From: Streptomyces sp. NBC_01408
GTDB lineage: Bacteria; Actinomycetota; Actinomycetes; Streptomycetales; Streptomycetaceae
DNA length: 64,000 nt
Assembly (NCBI RefSeq): GCF_026340255.1
Contig: NZ_JAPEPJ010000001.1
Span: forward strand, 2,163,001 to 2,227,000
Direction of reading: 5' to 3'
Below, piece after piece: positions 47,770-57,141 of the stretch (within the stretch, counting starts at the first letter, position 1; each line of letters opens with the position of its first letter). The translations under genes were made by a program, and so were the position numbers. The notes under the pieces were generated by a model. That model was not told the DNA's origin, made no database searches, and saw nothing but the letters and a program-made list of their open reading frames with translations.

Positions 47770-47988
47770 ATGAGCACCGCCCCCGCCTCCGACCCGCAGC
47801 CCGCGCCGAGCGGCGACCGTCCCGCGCACGGGACCGGCAAGCCCCGGCCCAGGCTGGTCTTCGACGACCCGCTGGACCAGCAGTCCTCGGACGACACCGA
47901 CCGCGGCTGGGGCGAGCGGCCGCCCGCCGGCGGAAGCGCCGCCGACCTGGCCCGCTTCCTCGACGAGAAGCCCCCGCACCACATCTGA
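47770..47988 (+). CDS. Small acidic hypothetical protein
   Basis: 72-aa hydrophilic protein: PRPRLVFDDPLDQQSSDDTD, GWGERPPAGGSAADLARFLD, EKPPHHI. The mid to C-terminal part looks like a conserved short Streptomyces protein; the N-terminus is disordered. ATG 47770 follows GGAGGC closely. It is convergent with mscL. No function can be given. Confidence 0.72.
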   Translation: MSTAPASDPQPAPSGDRPAHGTGKPRPRLVFDDPLDQQSSDDTDRGWGERPPAGGSAADLARFLDEKPPHHI

Positions 47989-48025
47989 CCGGACGCCGCG
48001 GTGCCCGACGCCGCCCGGACGGGAC

Positions 48026-48526
48026 CTACAGCGCGTCGCGCGGACCCGTCGGACCGGCGGCGCCGCCCTGGGTGCCCCGCTGGGCCACCAGAGCGTCCCG
48101 GATCTCCTTGAGGACCTCCAGCTCGGTGATCTCCATGGTCTCCTGGACGCCTTCCTTGGCCTTGCGGCGGGCCTCCGCCTTGGCGAGGTACTTCGCCATC
48201 GGCAGCACCATCAGGAAGTACACCACCGCCGCGGTGATCACGAAGGTGAGCGTGGCGTTGAGCACCGAACCCCAGAGGATCTCGACACCCGTCGGCTGAC
48301 CGCTCGCGTCGAGGCCGCACGGTTCCTTGAGGCACGACTTGTAGACGTCGAGGTTCTTCGTTCCGATGGCGCCCACCAGCGGTCCGATGATCCCCTTGAC
48401 GATGGAGTTCACGATGTTCGTGAACGCCGCGCCGATGACAACGGCGACCGCGAGGTCGACCACGTTGCCGCGCATCAGGAAGGCCTTGAAGCCCGCCAGG
48501 ACGCTCTCCTTCTTCTTCTCGCTCAC
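48026..48526 (-). CDS. mscL: Large-conductance mechanosensitive channel
   Basis: 166-aa MscL, an emergency valve that opens under membrane tension on osmotic downshock. The first helix and its conserved start (FKAFLMRGNVVDLAVAVVIG AAFTNIVNSIVKGIIGP) and the second helix (TFVITAAVVYFLMVLPM) are present. The periplasmic loop is long, with a Cys pair (YKSCLKEPCGL). The C-terminal cytoplasmic helix is followed by a Gly/Pro tail. GTG 48526 is chosen (AAAGG 7 nt upstream). Confidence 0.93.
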   Translation of the reverse strand: MSEKKKESVLAGFKAFLMRGNVVDLAVAVVIGAAFTNIVNSIVKGIIGPLVGAIGTKNLDVYKSCLKEPCGLDASGQPTGVEILWGSVLNATLTFVITAAVVYFLMVLPMAKYLAKAEARRKAKEGVQETMEITELEVLKEIRDALVAQRGTQGGAAGPTGPRDAL

Positions 48527-48649
48527 CACTGAGCCTTTCTTCGTATCTGCCGAACATGGAGCCAACGGTTCCGAAAGCTACGGCAGTCCGGTCGCGGCCT
48601 GTCCAATCGGTGCCCACCTGAAGGCGACTTGACCGGTCGTCCGTACGAA

Positions 48650-49360
48650 TCAGCACAACGTCACCGCCAGCCGTGTCACGGCACCCGCCCCCACGAGATC
48701 CCGCGCGGTGTCCCGGTCCACGGACAGCACCACCAGCGCCCCGCCGTCCCCGGCACCCTGCTCCGGAGCGGGCACTTCGGCGACCCGGGCCCCCGAGGCC
48801 ACCACCCGGGGCGGCCCGGCGCGCTCGGCCGCGACCACGTCGACCCGGTCGCCGGGCCGCAGCAGCCGCACCGTCCCCGCGTCCGCGATGCGTACCGGCG
48901 CGGACACCGTCCGCACCACCGCCGCGGGCCGCTGCACCTCGGGCGGCGCGGCGCCCCGCGAGGCCTGCGCCTCCGTCCCGCCCACGGCGAGCGCCGCCGC
49001 CACGACGGCCAGCCCGGCCGACACGGCCCGCCGGCGCCGTCGCACGGCCCGGCGCAGCCGGCCCCCGCCCCGCCCCACGCGCAGCGGAGGGAACTGAGGC
49101 ACCGGCCGTGCGGGGGCGCACGGAGAACAGCCCGCCGAGGCTGCCGCCGGAGCCGCCGCGGAAGGAGCGGAGGGGAAGGCCCGGGCAGGAGCACCCAGGG
49201 AGGAGGGCCGCGAGGAGGACCGGGAAGGGACGGAAGAAGCGCGGGTGGGAGTGCGGGAAGAAGCGGGGGAAGAAGGGCGGGAAGAAGCGGGGGAAGAAGG
49301 GCGGGAAGGAGCGCGGGAGGGAGCCGGGGACTCCGAACAGGTCGCAGGAGTACGGGACAT
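48650..49360 (-). CDS. SAF-domain protein (CpaB/RcpC-like)
   Basis: 236-aa protein. The first ~60 residues are Ser/Pro/Arg low complexity (PSSPASSRPSSPASSRT), encoded by repeats visible on the other strand at 49255-49320. A basic segment and a hydrophobic helix (AVSAGLAVVAAALAVGG) follow. The C-terminal SAF domain has VVRTVSAPVRIADAGTVRLL RPGDRVDVVAAE, as in CpaB/RcpC proteins of Flp-type pilus assembly or antifreeze-like SAF proteins. No Tad pilus genes are nearby. ATG 49360; a later start would remove the repeat region. Confidence 0.75.
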   Translation of the reverse strand: MSRTPATCSESPAPSRAPSRPSSPASSRPSSPASSRTPTRASSVPSRSSSRPSSLGAPARAFPSAPSAAAPAAASAGCSPCAPARPVPQFPPLRVGRGGGRLRRAVRRRRRAVSAGLAVVAAALAVGGTEAQASRGAAPPEVQRPAAVVRTVSAPVRIADAGTVRLLRPGDRVDVVAAERAGPPRVVASGARVAEVPAPEQGAGDGGALVVLSVDRDTARDLVGAGAVTRLAVTLC

Positions 49361-49536
49361 GAGGACCACCGCCAAGCGGATGAGTGCCGTGCCCGGACCC
49401 AGCGCCCGGACACCCCTCACGATCCGCCCTCCCGCCCGGTCCCGCCCGAGCCTGTGGACAATCCCCAGGTTGTGGAAAACCCCGTCACCCGCGCGAGCGA
49501 TGGAGCCTGGCAGAGCCCGTGGCCGGCCCGGCGGGG

Positions 49537-50370
49537 CTACGGCAGCTCGAAGCCCAGGTCCCAGCCGTCGTGCGCGTGCGTGCACAGGCAGTCGCGGGAC
49601 TCTGTCGAGGGCAGCGCCGCCACCGCGTCGAAGAGCACCTCACGCAGCCGGCCGACGTTCTCGCCGAACACCTTCAGGACCTCCGTGTGGGACACGCCCT
49701 CACCGGTCTCCGCACCGGCGTCCAGGTCCGTCACCAGCGCCATCGAGGTGTAGCAGAGCCCCAGCTCACGGGCGAGCACCGCCTCCGGGTGGCCCGTCAT
49801 GCCCACCACCGACCACCCCGCCGCGGCATGCCACCGCGACTCGGCGCGCGTCGAGAAGCGCGGCCCCTCGACGACGACCATGGTGCCGCCGTCGACCGGC
49901 TCCCACTCCCGCCGCCGGGCAGCCGCCATGGCCACCGACCGCCCGACCGGGCAGTACGGGTCGGCGAAGGTGGTGTGCACGACGTTCGGGACGCTTCCGT
50001 CGGGCAGCGGCTCCCCGTCGAAGTAGGTCTGCGCCCGCGACTTCGTACGGTCCACCAGCTGGTCGGGAACGAGCAGCGTGCCCGGACCGTACTCGGCCCG
50101 CAGGCCGCCGACCGCGCAGGGGCCGAGCACCTGGCGGACACCGACCGAGCGCAGGGCCCACAGGTTGGCCCGGTAATTGATCTTGTGCGGCGGGACGGTG
50201 TGGCTGCGCCCGTGCCGCGGCAGGAAGGCGACCTGGCGGCCGGCCAGTTCGCCCAGGTACAGGGAGTCGCTCGGGGGTCCGTACGGGGTCTCCACCTGGA
50301 CCTCGGAGACGTCCTCCAGGAAGGAGTAGAAGCCCGAGCCGCCGATGACACCGATCTCTGCGTTCGCCAT
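49537..50370 (-). CDS. mtnP: S-methyl-5'-thioadenosine phosphorylase (MTAP/PNP family)
   Basis: 277-aa nucleoside phosphorylase that splits methylthioadenosine with phosphate into adenine and methylthioribose 1-phosphate in methionine salvage. Phosphate and substrate motifs are present: IGVIGGSGFYSF, FLPRHGRSHTVPPHKINYRA NLWAL, ALRSVGVRQVLGPCAVGGL and VVVEGPRFSTRAESRWH. GMTGHPEAVLARELGLCYTSMALVTDLDAG completes the family pattern. Some family members prefer methylthioinosine. ATG 50370. Confidence 0.92.
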   Translation of the reverse strand: MANAEIGVIGGSGFYSFLEDVSEVQVETPYGPPSDSLYLGELAGRQVAFLPRHGRSHTVPPHKINYRANLWALRSVGVRQVLGPCAVGGLRAEYGPGTLLVPDQLVDRTKSRAQTYFDGEPLPDGSVPNVVHTTFADPYCPVGRSVAMAAARRREWEPVDGGTMVVVEGPRFSTRAESRWHAAAGWSVVGMTGHPEAVLARELGLCYTSMALVTDLDAGAETGEGVSHTEVLKVFGENVGRLREVLFDAVAALPSTESRDCLCTHAHDGWDLGFELP

Positions 50371-50396
50371 GCCGCCACCCTAACCGGGCATGCGGA

Positions 50397-50430
50397 AGGC
50401 CCCGCTGCCCGGGAGGGGCGGGCGGGGCCT
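50397..50430 (-). terminator. Hairpin terminator after the FmdB-like gene
   Basis: AGGCCCCGC (50397-50405) pairs with GCGGGGCCT (50422-50430) around a GC-rich 16-nt loop, 15 nt after the stop of the minus-strand gene at 50445. Confidence 0.55.
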
Positions 50431-50444
50431 CGCGGGAAAAGAGG

Positions 50445-50756
50445 TCAGGCGGCCGAGGTGGAGCTGCTGCTCGTGCTCGACGAGGTCGAGGCGGACGAGG
50501 ACGACGCGGCGGGAGCGGCGGCAGCGGTCGAGGTCGTCGAGGACGACGGCTTCGAGGCAGGCGTGCTGCTCGACGAAGCACCGCGGCTGTCGTTCCGGTA
50601 GAAGCCGGAGCCCTTGAAGACGATGCCCACGGCGGAGAACACCTTCTTCAGGCGTCCGTCGCAGTTCGGGCACACGGTCAGCGCGTCATCGGTGAACTTC
50701 TGCACGGCCTCAAGGCCCTCACCGCACTCGGTGCACTGGTACTGGTAGGTCGGCAC
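50445..50756 (-). CDS. FmdB-type zinc-ribbon protein with Ser-rich tail
   Basis: 103-aa protein. The N-terminal ~45 residues form a zinc ribbon (PTYQYQCTECGEGLEAVQKF and VCPNCDGRLKKVFSAVG, two CxxC pairs) of the FmdB/CxxC_CxxC_SSSS family. The C-terminal half is a Ser/Thr/Ala-rich tail (TSTAAAAPAASSSSASTSSS). GTG 50756 is selected because AGGAGG lies six nt upstream; the longer frame has none. Members are annotated as putative regulators of formamidase genes, but the role is unproven. Confidence 0.9.
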   Translation of the reverse strand: MPTYQYQCTECGEGLEAVQKFTDDALTVCPNCDGRLKKVFSAVGIVFKGSGFYRNDSRGASSSSTPASKPSSSTTSTAAAAPAASSSSASTSSSTSSSSTSAA

Positions 50757-50823
50757 GAATTTCCTCCTGGCACTCTGACTCAATGAGTGCTAACGACGCT
50801 CCATGGTGACCTATTCCGGCCGA

Positions 50824-52170
50824 TCAGTCCACCGTCACCGGCACGCGGTGACCGATCCCACGCTCGTTCGCCCGGTTCCCGGCGCCCTTCGGCGCGCTCT
50901 GCGCGGCGGCGGGCCGGGTGGCCTGCCCCGAAGCGCCGACGATCCGGCTCGGGGTCTTGGGCGCAAGCTTCGAGCGCAGCGCCACCAGGGTGACCAGAGC
51001 GAGCGCGGTGGCCACCAGGGGCACCAGGAAGCCGTACGAGGACCCGTGGGCGTCCGTCAGGCGGCCGGCCACGGTCACGGCGCCGGCCTGCCCGAAGGCG
51101 ACCGCTCCGGTGAGCCAGGTGAAGGCCTCGGTCCGCGAGGCGGCCGGGATCAGCTGCTCGATCATGGTGTAGCCGGTGATCAGCGCCGGTGCGATGCACA
51201 GGCCGACGACCAGGCCGAGCGCGCCCAGCAGGATCGCGGAGTGCGCGGCCCACAGGAGCGAGGCGGCGGCGGTCAGGCCGACGTAGCCGAGCAGCAGGCG
51301 GCGGCGGGGGCCGATCTTCCAGGCGATGGTGCCCATGGCGATGCCGGCGACCATGTTGCCGGCCGCGAAGACGCCGTACAGGAGGCCGTTGGCCCCGGGG
51401 TTGCCGATCTCCTCGGAGAAGGCGGCGAGCGAGACCTGCATGCCGCCGAAGACGGCGCCGATGCCGATGAAGGCGACGATCAGGACGCGCAGGCCCGGGA
51501 AGGACAGGGCGGAGGCGTGCTTCTCACCGTCGGCGGCGCGGGCGACCGGCTTGGGCTGGGTGCCGCGCTGGGCGGCGAAGAGCAGACCGCCGACGATCGT
51601 CAGCGTCGCCTCGGTGATCAGGCCCGCGGAGGGGTGGATCGCGGTGCACAGGAAGGTGGCCAGCACCGGGCCCACCACGAAGGTGAACTCGTCGGTGACG
51701 GACTCGAACGCGGCCGCGGTCGGCAGCAGCGGGGAGCCCTCCAGCTTGGCGGCCCAGCGGGACCGGACCATGGGGCCGACCTGCGGGACGGAGGCACCGG
51801 CGGGGACGGCGGCCAGCGCGAGGGCCCACAGCGGCGCACCCAGCAGGGCGAGCGCGGTCAGGGCGCTGACGGCGGCGGCGTGCGCGAGGACGGCCGGCAC
51901 CAGGACGCGGCTCTGGCCGATCCGGTCGGCCAGCTTGCCCATCTGGGGGGCGAACAGGGCCATGGAGACGCCGGTGACGGCGGCGACGATGCCGGCGCTG
52001 CCGAAGGATCCGGTGGTGTGCTGCACCAGCAGCACGATGCTGATCGTCAGCATCGCGAAGGGCTGCCGGGCGGCGAAGCCGGGGAGAAGGAAGCTGAGGG
52101 CGCCGGGCGTGCGCAGGAGCTGCCCGTAGCCGGGGCGGGCGGACTTGTCGGTCGTGACCGCGGATGTCAC
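50824..52170 (-). CDS. MFS transporter
   Basis: 448-aa permease with 12 helices: GALSFLLPGFAARQPFAMLT in helix 1, LFAPQMGKLADRIGQSRVLV (motif A type), VGPMVRSRWAAKLEG, and a second half starting ALSFPGLRVLIVAFIGIGAV. A 35-residue hydrophilic tail ends VPVTVD. The substrate is unknown; the mixed-polarity helices suggest export of small hydrophobic molecules. GTG 52170 with AAAGG upstream; the longer frame upstream is intergenic sequence. Confidence 0.88.
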   Translation of the reverse strand: MTSAVTTDKSARPGYGQLLRTPGALSFLLPGFAARQPFAMLTISIVLLVQHTTGSFGSAGIVAAVTGVSMALFAPQMGKLADRIGQSRVLVPAVLAHAAAVSALTALALLGAPLWALALAAVPAGASVPQVGPMVRSRWAAKLEGSPLLPTAAAFESVTDEFTFVVGPVLATFLCTAIHPSAGLITEATLTIVGGLLFAAQRGTQPKPVARAADGEKHASALSFPGLRVLIVAFIGIGAVFGGMQVSLAAFSEEIGNPGANGLLYGVFAAGNMVAGIAMGTIAWKIGPRRRLLLGYVGLTAAASLLWAAHSAILLGALGLVVGLCIAPALITGYTMIEQLIPAASRTEAFTWLTGAVAFGQAGAVTVAGRLTDAHGSSYGFLVPLVATALALVTLVALRSKLAPKTPSRIVGASGQATRPAAAQSAPKGAGNRANERGIGHRVPVTVD

Positions 52171-52551
52171 GGCCTGGCCTTTCCGCTGCCTGGTAGAGCT
52201 TCCCCGTCTGCGGACGATGCGCCGCCTTGTGAGCGGCCGCACCCGTACATGTGGGAGCCCCGAGAGCTGTCCTCTTGCGCAGAACCGAGTGATACCTGGG
52301 CGCCCACTGCGGGAGGGTGCCACGGCCGCTTTGCGGTCGCGCCAGCTCTGCGTCAGGCAGAGTTGGTTCGATCTGTTGTGCCTTAATCATACAAGGGGAA
52401 CCGCTAGCACGCCCTGTGATTACGGTGACAAGCAGTGTCTTCACCTGCGATTAACTGGAACTTCGCATTCCAGACCCGCTTAAATCAGGGCATAACCGGC
52501 CTGAATCCGCCGAAATTGGCCGAATTAGAACGCCGCTCTAACCCGCGGTCC
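52171..52551. other. AT-richer intergenic region
   Basis: 381 bp between the MFS start and the antiporter stop. From about 52370 the base composition falls well below the local GC level (CTTAATCATACAAGGGGAAC and onward). No ORF with a ribosome site, no strong hairpin and no RNA gene recognised. It presumably holds the MFS promoter. Confidence 0.5.
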
Positions 52552-54054
52552 CTACCGCCCGGTCCCGTTCCCCGTGCCGAGCCAGCCCGCCAGCTTGCCG
52601 CCCCGGGCCACCGCCCGCAGCCGGGCCTCCGCCGCGTCCCGTACCGGATCCGTGGCCACCACCAGCAGCTCGTCCTCGCGCCGCAGCACCGTGGAGGGCA
52701 TGGGTACGAAGCTCTTCCCGTCCCGGACCACCAGCGTGACCGAGGCCCCGGCCGGCAGCCGCAGCTCGCTCACCTCGACGCCGTGCATCCGCGAGGCCGG
52801 CGGGATCGCGAAGGACAGCAGGTGTCCGCGCAGCTTCTCCAGCGGCGCCGACTCGATGCCGAGGTCGGCGGGCTCCTCGGAGTCCCCGAGCTCCAGCTTG
52901 CGCGCGAGCCAGGGCAGGGTCGGCCCCTGCACCAGGGTGTAGACGACGACCAGTACGAAGACGATGTTGAAGACGCGGTCGCTGCCCTCGATCCCGGACA
53001 CCATCGGGATGGTCGCCAGGATGATGGGTACGGCGCCGCGCAGGCCGGCCCACGACATCAGGGCCTGCTCCCGCCAGGGGACCCGGAAGGGCAGCAGGCT
53101 GACGAAGACCTCCAGCGGCCGCGCCACCATCGTGAGCACCAGCCCGATCACCACGGCGGGCCAGAAGTCGTGGACCAGCTCGTGCGGGGTGACCAGCAGG
53201 CCGAGCAGGACGAACATGCCGATCTGGGCGATCCAGCCGAGCCCGTCGGCGAAACCGCGGGTGGCGGGCCAGTGCGGCAGCTTCGCGTTGCCGAGCACCA
53301 TGGCCGCCAGGTAGACGGCGAGGAAGCCGGAGCCGTGCGCCATGGCGCCCGCCGCGTACGCCGTGATGGCGATCGCCATCACGGCGATGGGGTAGAGGCC
53401 GGAGGCGGGCAGGGCCACGTGCCGCAGGCCGTACGCCCCCAGGAAGCCGACGGTCAGGCCGATCGCGGCGCCGATGGCCAGTTCCAGGGCGATCTTGCCG
53501 AGCAGGACGTACCACTCGTCCACCGGGCCGACGGTGGAGAAGGCGACGACGAGGATGACGACGGGTGCGTCGTTGAATCCGGACTCCGCCTCCAGGACGC
53601 CCGTGATCCGGGACGGCAGCGGCACCTTGCGCAGGACCGAGAAGACGGCCGCGGCGTCGGTCGAGGAGACGACCGCGCCGATCAGCAGGGCCTGGCGCCA
53701 TTCCAGACCGACGAGGTAGTGCGCGCCCGCCGCCGTCACGCCCACGCTGACGGCGACACCGACCAGGGAGAGGACGACCGCGGCCGGCAGGGCCGGTTTG
53801 ATCTCTTTCCACTTGGTGCCCAGACCACCCTCGGCGAGGATCACGACGAGTGCGGCGTAGCCGATGACCTGGGTCAGCTCGGCGTTGTCGAATACGACGT
53901 TGCCGATGCCGTCCTGGCCTATCGCGATGCCTATGCCGAGGTAGATGAGCAGGCTGGGGAGGCCGCTGCGTGAAGAGATGCGTACCGCCGCGACCGCGAC
54001 GAGCAGCACGAGCGAGCAGACCAGCAGAAGCTCATTGAGCGTGTGGACAGTCAG
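52552..54054 (-). CDS. K+/H+ or Na+/H+ antiporter of the CPA1 (NhaP2/CvrA) type with RCK_C-like domain
   Basis: Antiporter with about 12 helices (GLPSLLIYLGIGIAIGQDGI, VVILAEGGLGTKW, VVSSTDAAAVFSVLR, LEAESGFNDAPVVILVVAFS) and a C-terminal regulatory TrkA_C-like domain (RMHGVEVSELRLPAGASVTL, LRREDELLVVATD). The conserved ion-binding SSTDAAAVF and ESGFNDAP motifs are intact. The first ATG/GTG start (54009) would cut helix 1. An in-frame CTG at 54054, preceded by GAGGAAAGG and giving LTVHTLNELLLVCSLVLLVA, restores it and is my preferred start (500 aa). Confidence 0.88.
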   Translation of the reverse strand: MTVHTLNELLLVCSLVLLVAVAAVRISSRSGLPSLLIYLGIGIAIGQDGIGNVVFDNAELTQVIGYAALVVILAEGGLGTKWKEIKPALPAAVVLSLVGVAVSVGVTAAGAHYLVGLEWRQALLIGAVVSSTDAAAVFSVLRKVPLPSRITGVLEAESGFNDAPVVILVVAFSTVGPVDEWYVLLGKIALELAIGAAIGLTVGFLGAYGLRHVALPASGLYPIAVMAIAITAYAAGAMAHGSGFLAVYLAAMVLGNAKLPHWPATRGFADGLGWIAQIGMFVLLGLLVTPHELVHDFWPAVVIGLVLTMVARPLEVFVSLLPFRVPWREQALMSWAGLRGAVPIILATIPMVSGIEGSDRVFNIVFVLVVVYTLVQGPTLPWLARKLELGDSEEPADLGIESAPLEKLRGHLLSFAIPPASRMHGVEVSELRLPAGASVTLVVRDGKSFVPMPSTVLRREDELLVVATDPVRDAAEARLRAVARGGKLAGWLGTGNGTGR

Positions 54055-54288
54055 CGGGCGGCCCTTTCCTCAAAGCGCCGGGCGGATCGTTCCTCCGGCG
54101 GCGCGTTCGGCAAGTACTTCGTTACCTTACCTAATCTTTGACGCTTTCTTGACGGGATAGTCACATTGTGAAACGCCTGTCCGCCCCTGTCCTCGTCAGC
54201 TCCACCCCTGGCGGATCAACGACTCGGGTCCTGCGCCTATGGTTGCTCCCAGTACTCCCAGGACCACCCTGCCCCTCTAAGGACAGCG

Positions 54289-57141
54289 ATGCCCGCCAAC
54301 GAAACCGCTCCTCCCGCCAAGAAGAAGGGACGACGCGCCCGTCTGATCGTGCTCGTACTGGTCCTGGCGCTCTTCGCGGGCCTCGGCTACGGGGCGTACT
54401 GGGGCGTGGACGGTGTGCGCGCCTCGTTCCCCCAGACCACCGGCTCCCTCAAGGTGCCGGGCCTGACCGGGACCGTCGAAGTCAAACGCGACGCCAACGG
54501 AATTCCCCAGCTCTACGCCGACAGCGACGCCGACCTCTTCCGCGCGCAGGGCTTCGTGCACGCGCAGGACCGGTTCTGGGAAATGGACGTACGCCGTCAC
54601 ATGACCTCCGGCCGGCTCTCGGAGATGTTCGGATCCGGCCAGGTCGAGACCGACGCCTTCTTGCGCACTCTGGGCTGGCGCCAGGTCGCCCAGACCGAGT
54701 ACGACAAGAAGCTCTCGGAAGAGACCAAGAAGAACCTCCAGTCCTACGCCGACGGGGTCAACGCGTACCTGAAGGGGAAGTCCGGCAAGGACCTCTCCGT
54801 CGAGCACGCCGCCCTCAAGCTCAGCGACGGCTACCAGCCCGAGCAGTGGTCGCCGGTGGACTCGGTGGCCTGGCTCAAGGCGATGGCCTGGGACCTGCGC
54901 GGCAACATGCAGGACGAGATCGACCGCGCCCTGATGTCGAACAAGCTCACGCAGGCCCAGATCGACGAGCTGTACCCGCCGTACCCCTTCGACCGGAACA
55001 AGCCGATCGTCGAGGGCGGCAAGGTCGAGGGCGGCAAGTACACGCCCCAGGGCACCGGCGGCTCCACCGGTACGGGGAGCGGTTCGGGCAGCGGCTCCGG
55101 CTCCTCCCCGGTTTCCCAGGCCTCCGCGAACGGCGGCTCCGCCACCACCCCCACCGGCCTCGCCGACAACGCCACCGCCCAGGGCGCGACCGTAGGCCTG
55201 CGCACCCAGCTGACCTCCCTCGCCGAGACCCTGGACGAGATCCCCGCGATCCTCGGCCCCAACGGCAGCGGCATCGGCTCGAACTCCTGGGTCGTCTCGG
55301 GCAAGTACACGACCACCGGCAAGCCGCTGCTCGCGAACGACCCGCACCTGTCCCCGCAGCTGCCCTCGGTCTGGTACCAGATGGGCCTGCACTGCCGGAC
55401 GGCCTCGGCCCAGTGCCAGTACGACGTGGCCGGCTACACCTTCTCCGGCATGCCCGGCGTGATAATCGGCCACAACACCGAGATCGCCTGGGGCATGACC
55501 AACCTCGGCGCCGACGTCACCGACCTCTACCTGGAGCAGGTCAAGCCCGAGGGCTACGTCTACGACAACAGGGTCCTCCCCTTCACCACCCGCGAGGAGG
55601 TCATCAAGGTCGCTGGCGGCGACAGCAAGAAGATGACCGTCCGCATGACCAACAACGGCCCGCTCGTCTCCGACCGCAGCGACGAGCTCGCCTCGGTCGG
55701 CTCCCGCGCCCCGGTCGCCAGCTCCGCCCCCGACCGCGGCAACGGCTACGCCGTCGCCCTGCGCTGGACGGCGCTGGAGCCGGGCAAGTCGATGGACGCG
55801 GTCTTCAGGATCAACAAGGCCAAGAACTTCGACGAGTTCCGCAAGGCCGCCGCGGACTTCGAGGTCCCCTCGCAGAACCTGATCTACGCCGACAACAAGG
55901 GCCTCACCGGCAACATCGGTTACCAGGCCCCGGGCCGCATCCCGGTCCGCGGCGCCGGTGACGGCCGGATGCCCGCGCCGGGCTGGGACTCCAAGTACGC
56001 CTGGAAGACCGACAAGGCCGGAAACGTCGAGTACATCAAGCAGGAGGAACTGCCCTACGAGTCCAACCCCTCCCGCGGCTACATCGTCACCGCCAACCAG
56101 GCCGTGGTGGAGTCCGGGACCGGCGCGGGCAAGTACCCGTACCTGCTGACCACCGACTGGGGCTACGGCGCCCGCAGCCAGCGGATCAACGACCTCATCG
56201 AGGCGAAGATCAAGGACAGCGGCAAGATCTCCACCGACGACATGCGCACCATGCAGATGGACAACAGCAGCGAGATCGCCGCGCTGCTGACCCCGATGCT
56301 GGCCAAGATCCAGGTCTCCGACCCGGACGTCCGCTCCGCGCAGAAGCTCCTGGAGGGCTGGAACTACACCCAGGAGCCCGACTCGGCGGCCGCCGCCTAC
56401 TTCAACGCGGTCTGGCGCAACATCCTCAAGCTGGGCTTCGGCGACAAGATGCCCAAGGAGCTGCGCGTCGAGGGCAGCTGCATGAACGTCCCCGCCGACA
56501 GCAGCGGTCCGGCCGACGAGCTCGCCGAGCTGGTCCGCGAATGCGGTGCCCGCGACGACGACTCGGCGCAGCCGGACGGCGGCGACCGCTGGTTCGAGGT
56601 GGTCCGGCGCCTGGTCAAGGACGAGAAGTCGGCCTGGTGGCAGTCGCCCGCGGCCCGCAACCAGCCGGCCACCACCACCCGCGACGAGCTGTTCGCACGG
56701 GCCATGAAGGACGCCCGCTGGGAGCTGACCGCCAAGCTCGGCAAGGACCAGTCCACCTGGAGCTGGGGCCGCCTGCACCAGCTGACGCTGAAGAACCAGA
56801 CGATCGGCACCGAGGGCCCCGGCTACATGCAGTGGCTCCTCAACCGCGGCCCGTGGAACCTGGGCGGCGGCGAGGCCACCGTCAACGCGACCGGCTGGAA
56901 CGCCGCCAGCGGGTACGGGGTCACCTGGGTGCCGTCGATGCGCATGGTCGTCAACCTCAACGACCTGGACAAGTCCCGCTGGATCAACCTGACGGGCGCC
57001 TCGGGTCACGCCTACAACAGCAATTACACGGACCAGACGACGATGTGGGCCAAGGGCGAGCTGCTGGAGTGGCCCTTCGGCAAGGAGGCCGTCGACAAGG
57101 CGACGGTCGACACCCTGACCCTCAAGCCGGACGGTTCATGA
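54289..57141 (+). CDS. Penicillin acylase family N-terminal-serine amidohydrolase
   Basis: 950-aa membrane-anchored precursor: N-terminal helix (RLIVLVLVLALFAGLGYGAYW) and an alpha chain with QGFVHAQDRFWEMDVRRHMT SGRLSEMFG. A Gly/Ser linker (TGSGSGSGSGSSPVSQ, about residues 260-280) lies in the propeptide area. The beta chain starts at the predicted nucleophile Ser331 (GSNSWVVSG), with PHLSPQLPSVWYQMGLHC, GHNTEIAWGMTNLGADVTDL and VTANQAVVESG. Self-cleavage before Ser331 would free the catalytic amine. Such enzymes cleave amides, including penicillins and acyl-homoserine lactones; the substrate here is unknown. Confidence 0.92.
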   Translation: MPANETAPPAKKKGRRARLIVLVLVLALFAGLGYGAYWGVDGVRASFPQTTGSLKVPGLTGTVEVKRDANGIPQLYADSDADLFRAQGFVHAQDRFWEMDVRRHMTSGRLSEMFGSGQVETDAFLRTLGWRQVAQTEYDKKLSEETKKNLQSYADGVNAYLKGKSGKDLSVEHAALKLSDGYQPEQWSPVDSVAWLKAMAWDLRGNMQDEIDRALMSNKLTQAQIDELYPPYPFDRNKPIVEGGKVEGGKYTPQGTGGSTGTGSGSGSGSGSSPVSQASANGGSATTPTGLADNATAQGATVGLRTQLTSLAETLDEIPAILGPNGSGIGSNSWVVSGKYTTTGKPLLANDPHLSPQLPSVWYQMGLHCRTASAQCQYDVAGYTFSGMPGVIIGHNTEIAWGMTNLGADVTDLYLEQVKPEGYVYDNRVLPFTTREEVIKVAGGDSKKMTVRMTNNGPLVSDRSDELASVGSRAPVASSAPDRGNGYAVALRWTALEPGKSMDAVFRINKAKNFDEFRKAAADFEVPSQNLIYADNKGLTGNIGYQAPGRIPVRGAGDGRMPAPGWDSKYAWKTDKAGNVEYIKQEELPYESNPSRGYIVTANQAVVESGTGAGKYPYLLTTDWGYGARSQRINDLIEAKIKDSGKISTDDMRTMQMDNSSEIAALLTPMLAKIQVSDPDVRSAQKLLEGWNYTQEPDSAAAAYFNAVWRNILKLGFGDKMPKELRVEGSCMNVPADSSGPADELAELVRECGARDDDSAQPDGGDRWFEVVRRLVKDEKSAWWQSPAARNQPATTTRDELFARAMKDARWELTAKLGKDQSTWSWGRLHQLTLKNQTIGTEGPGYMQWLLNRGPWNLGGGEATVNATGWNAASGYGVTWVPSMRMVVNLNDLDKSRWINLTGASGHAYNSNYTDQTTMWAKGELLEWPFGKEAVDKATVDTLTLKPDGS

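Noticed and set aside
54277..57009. 910-aa minus-strand ORF opposite the acylase gene
   Set aside because: High-GC antisense frame; low-complexity composition with no domains, whereas the plus strand encodes a full penicillin-acylase precursor.
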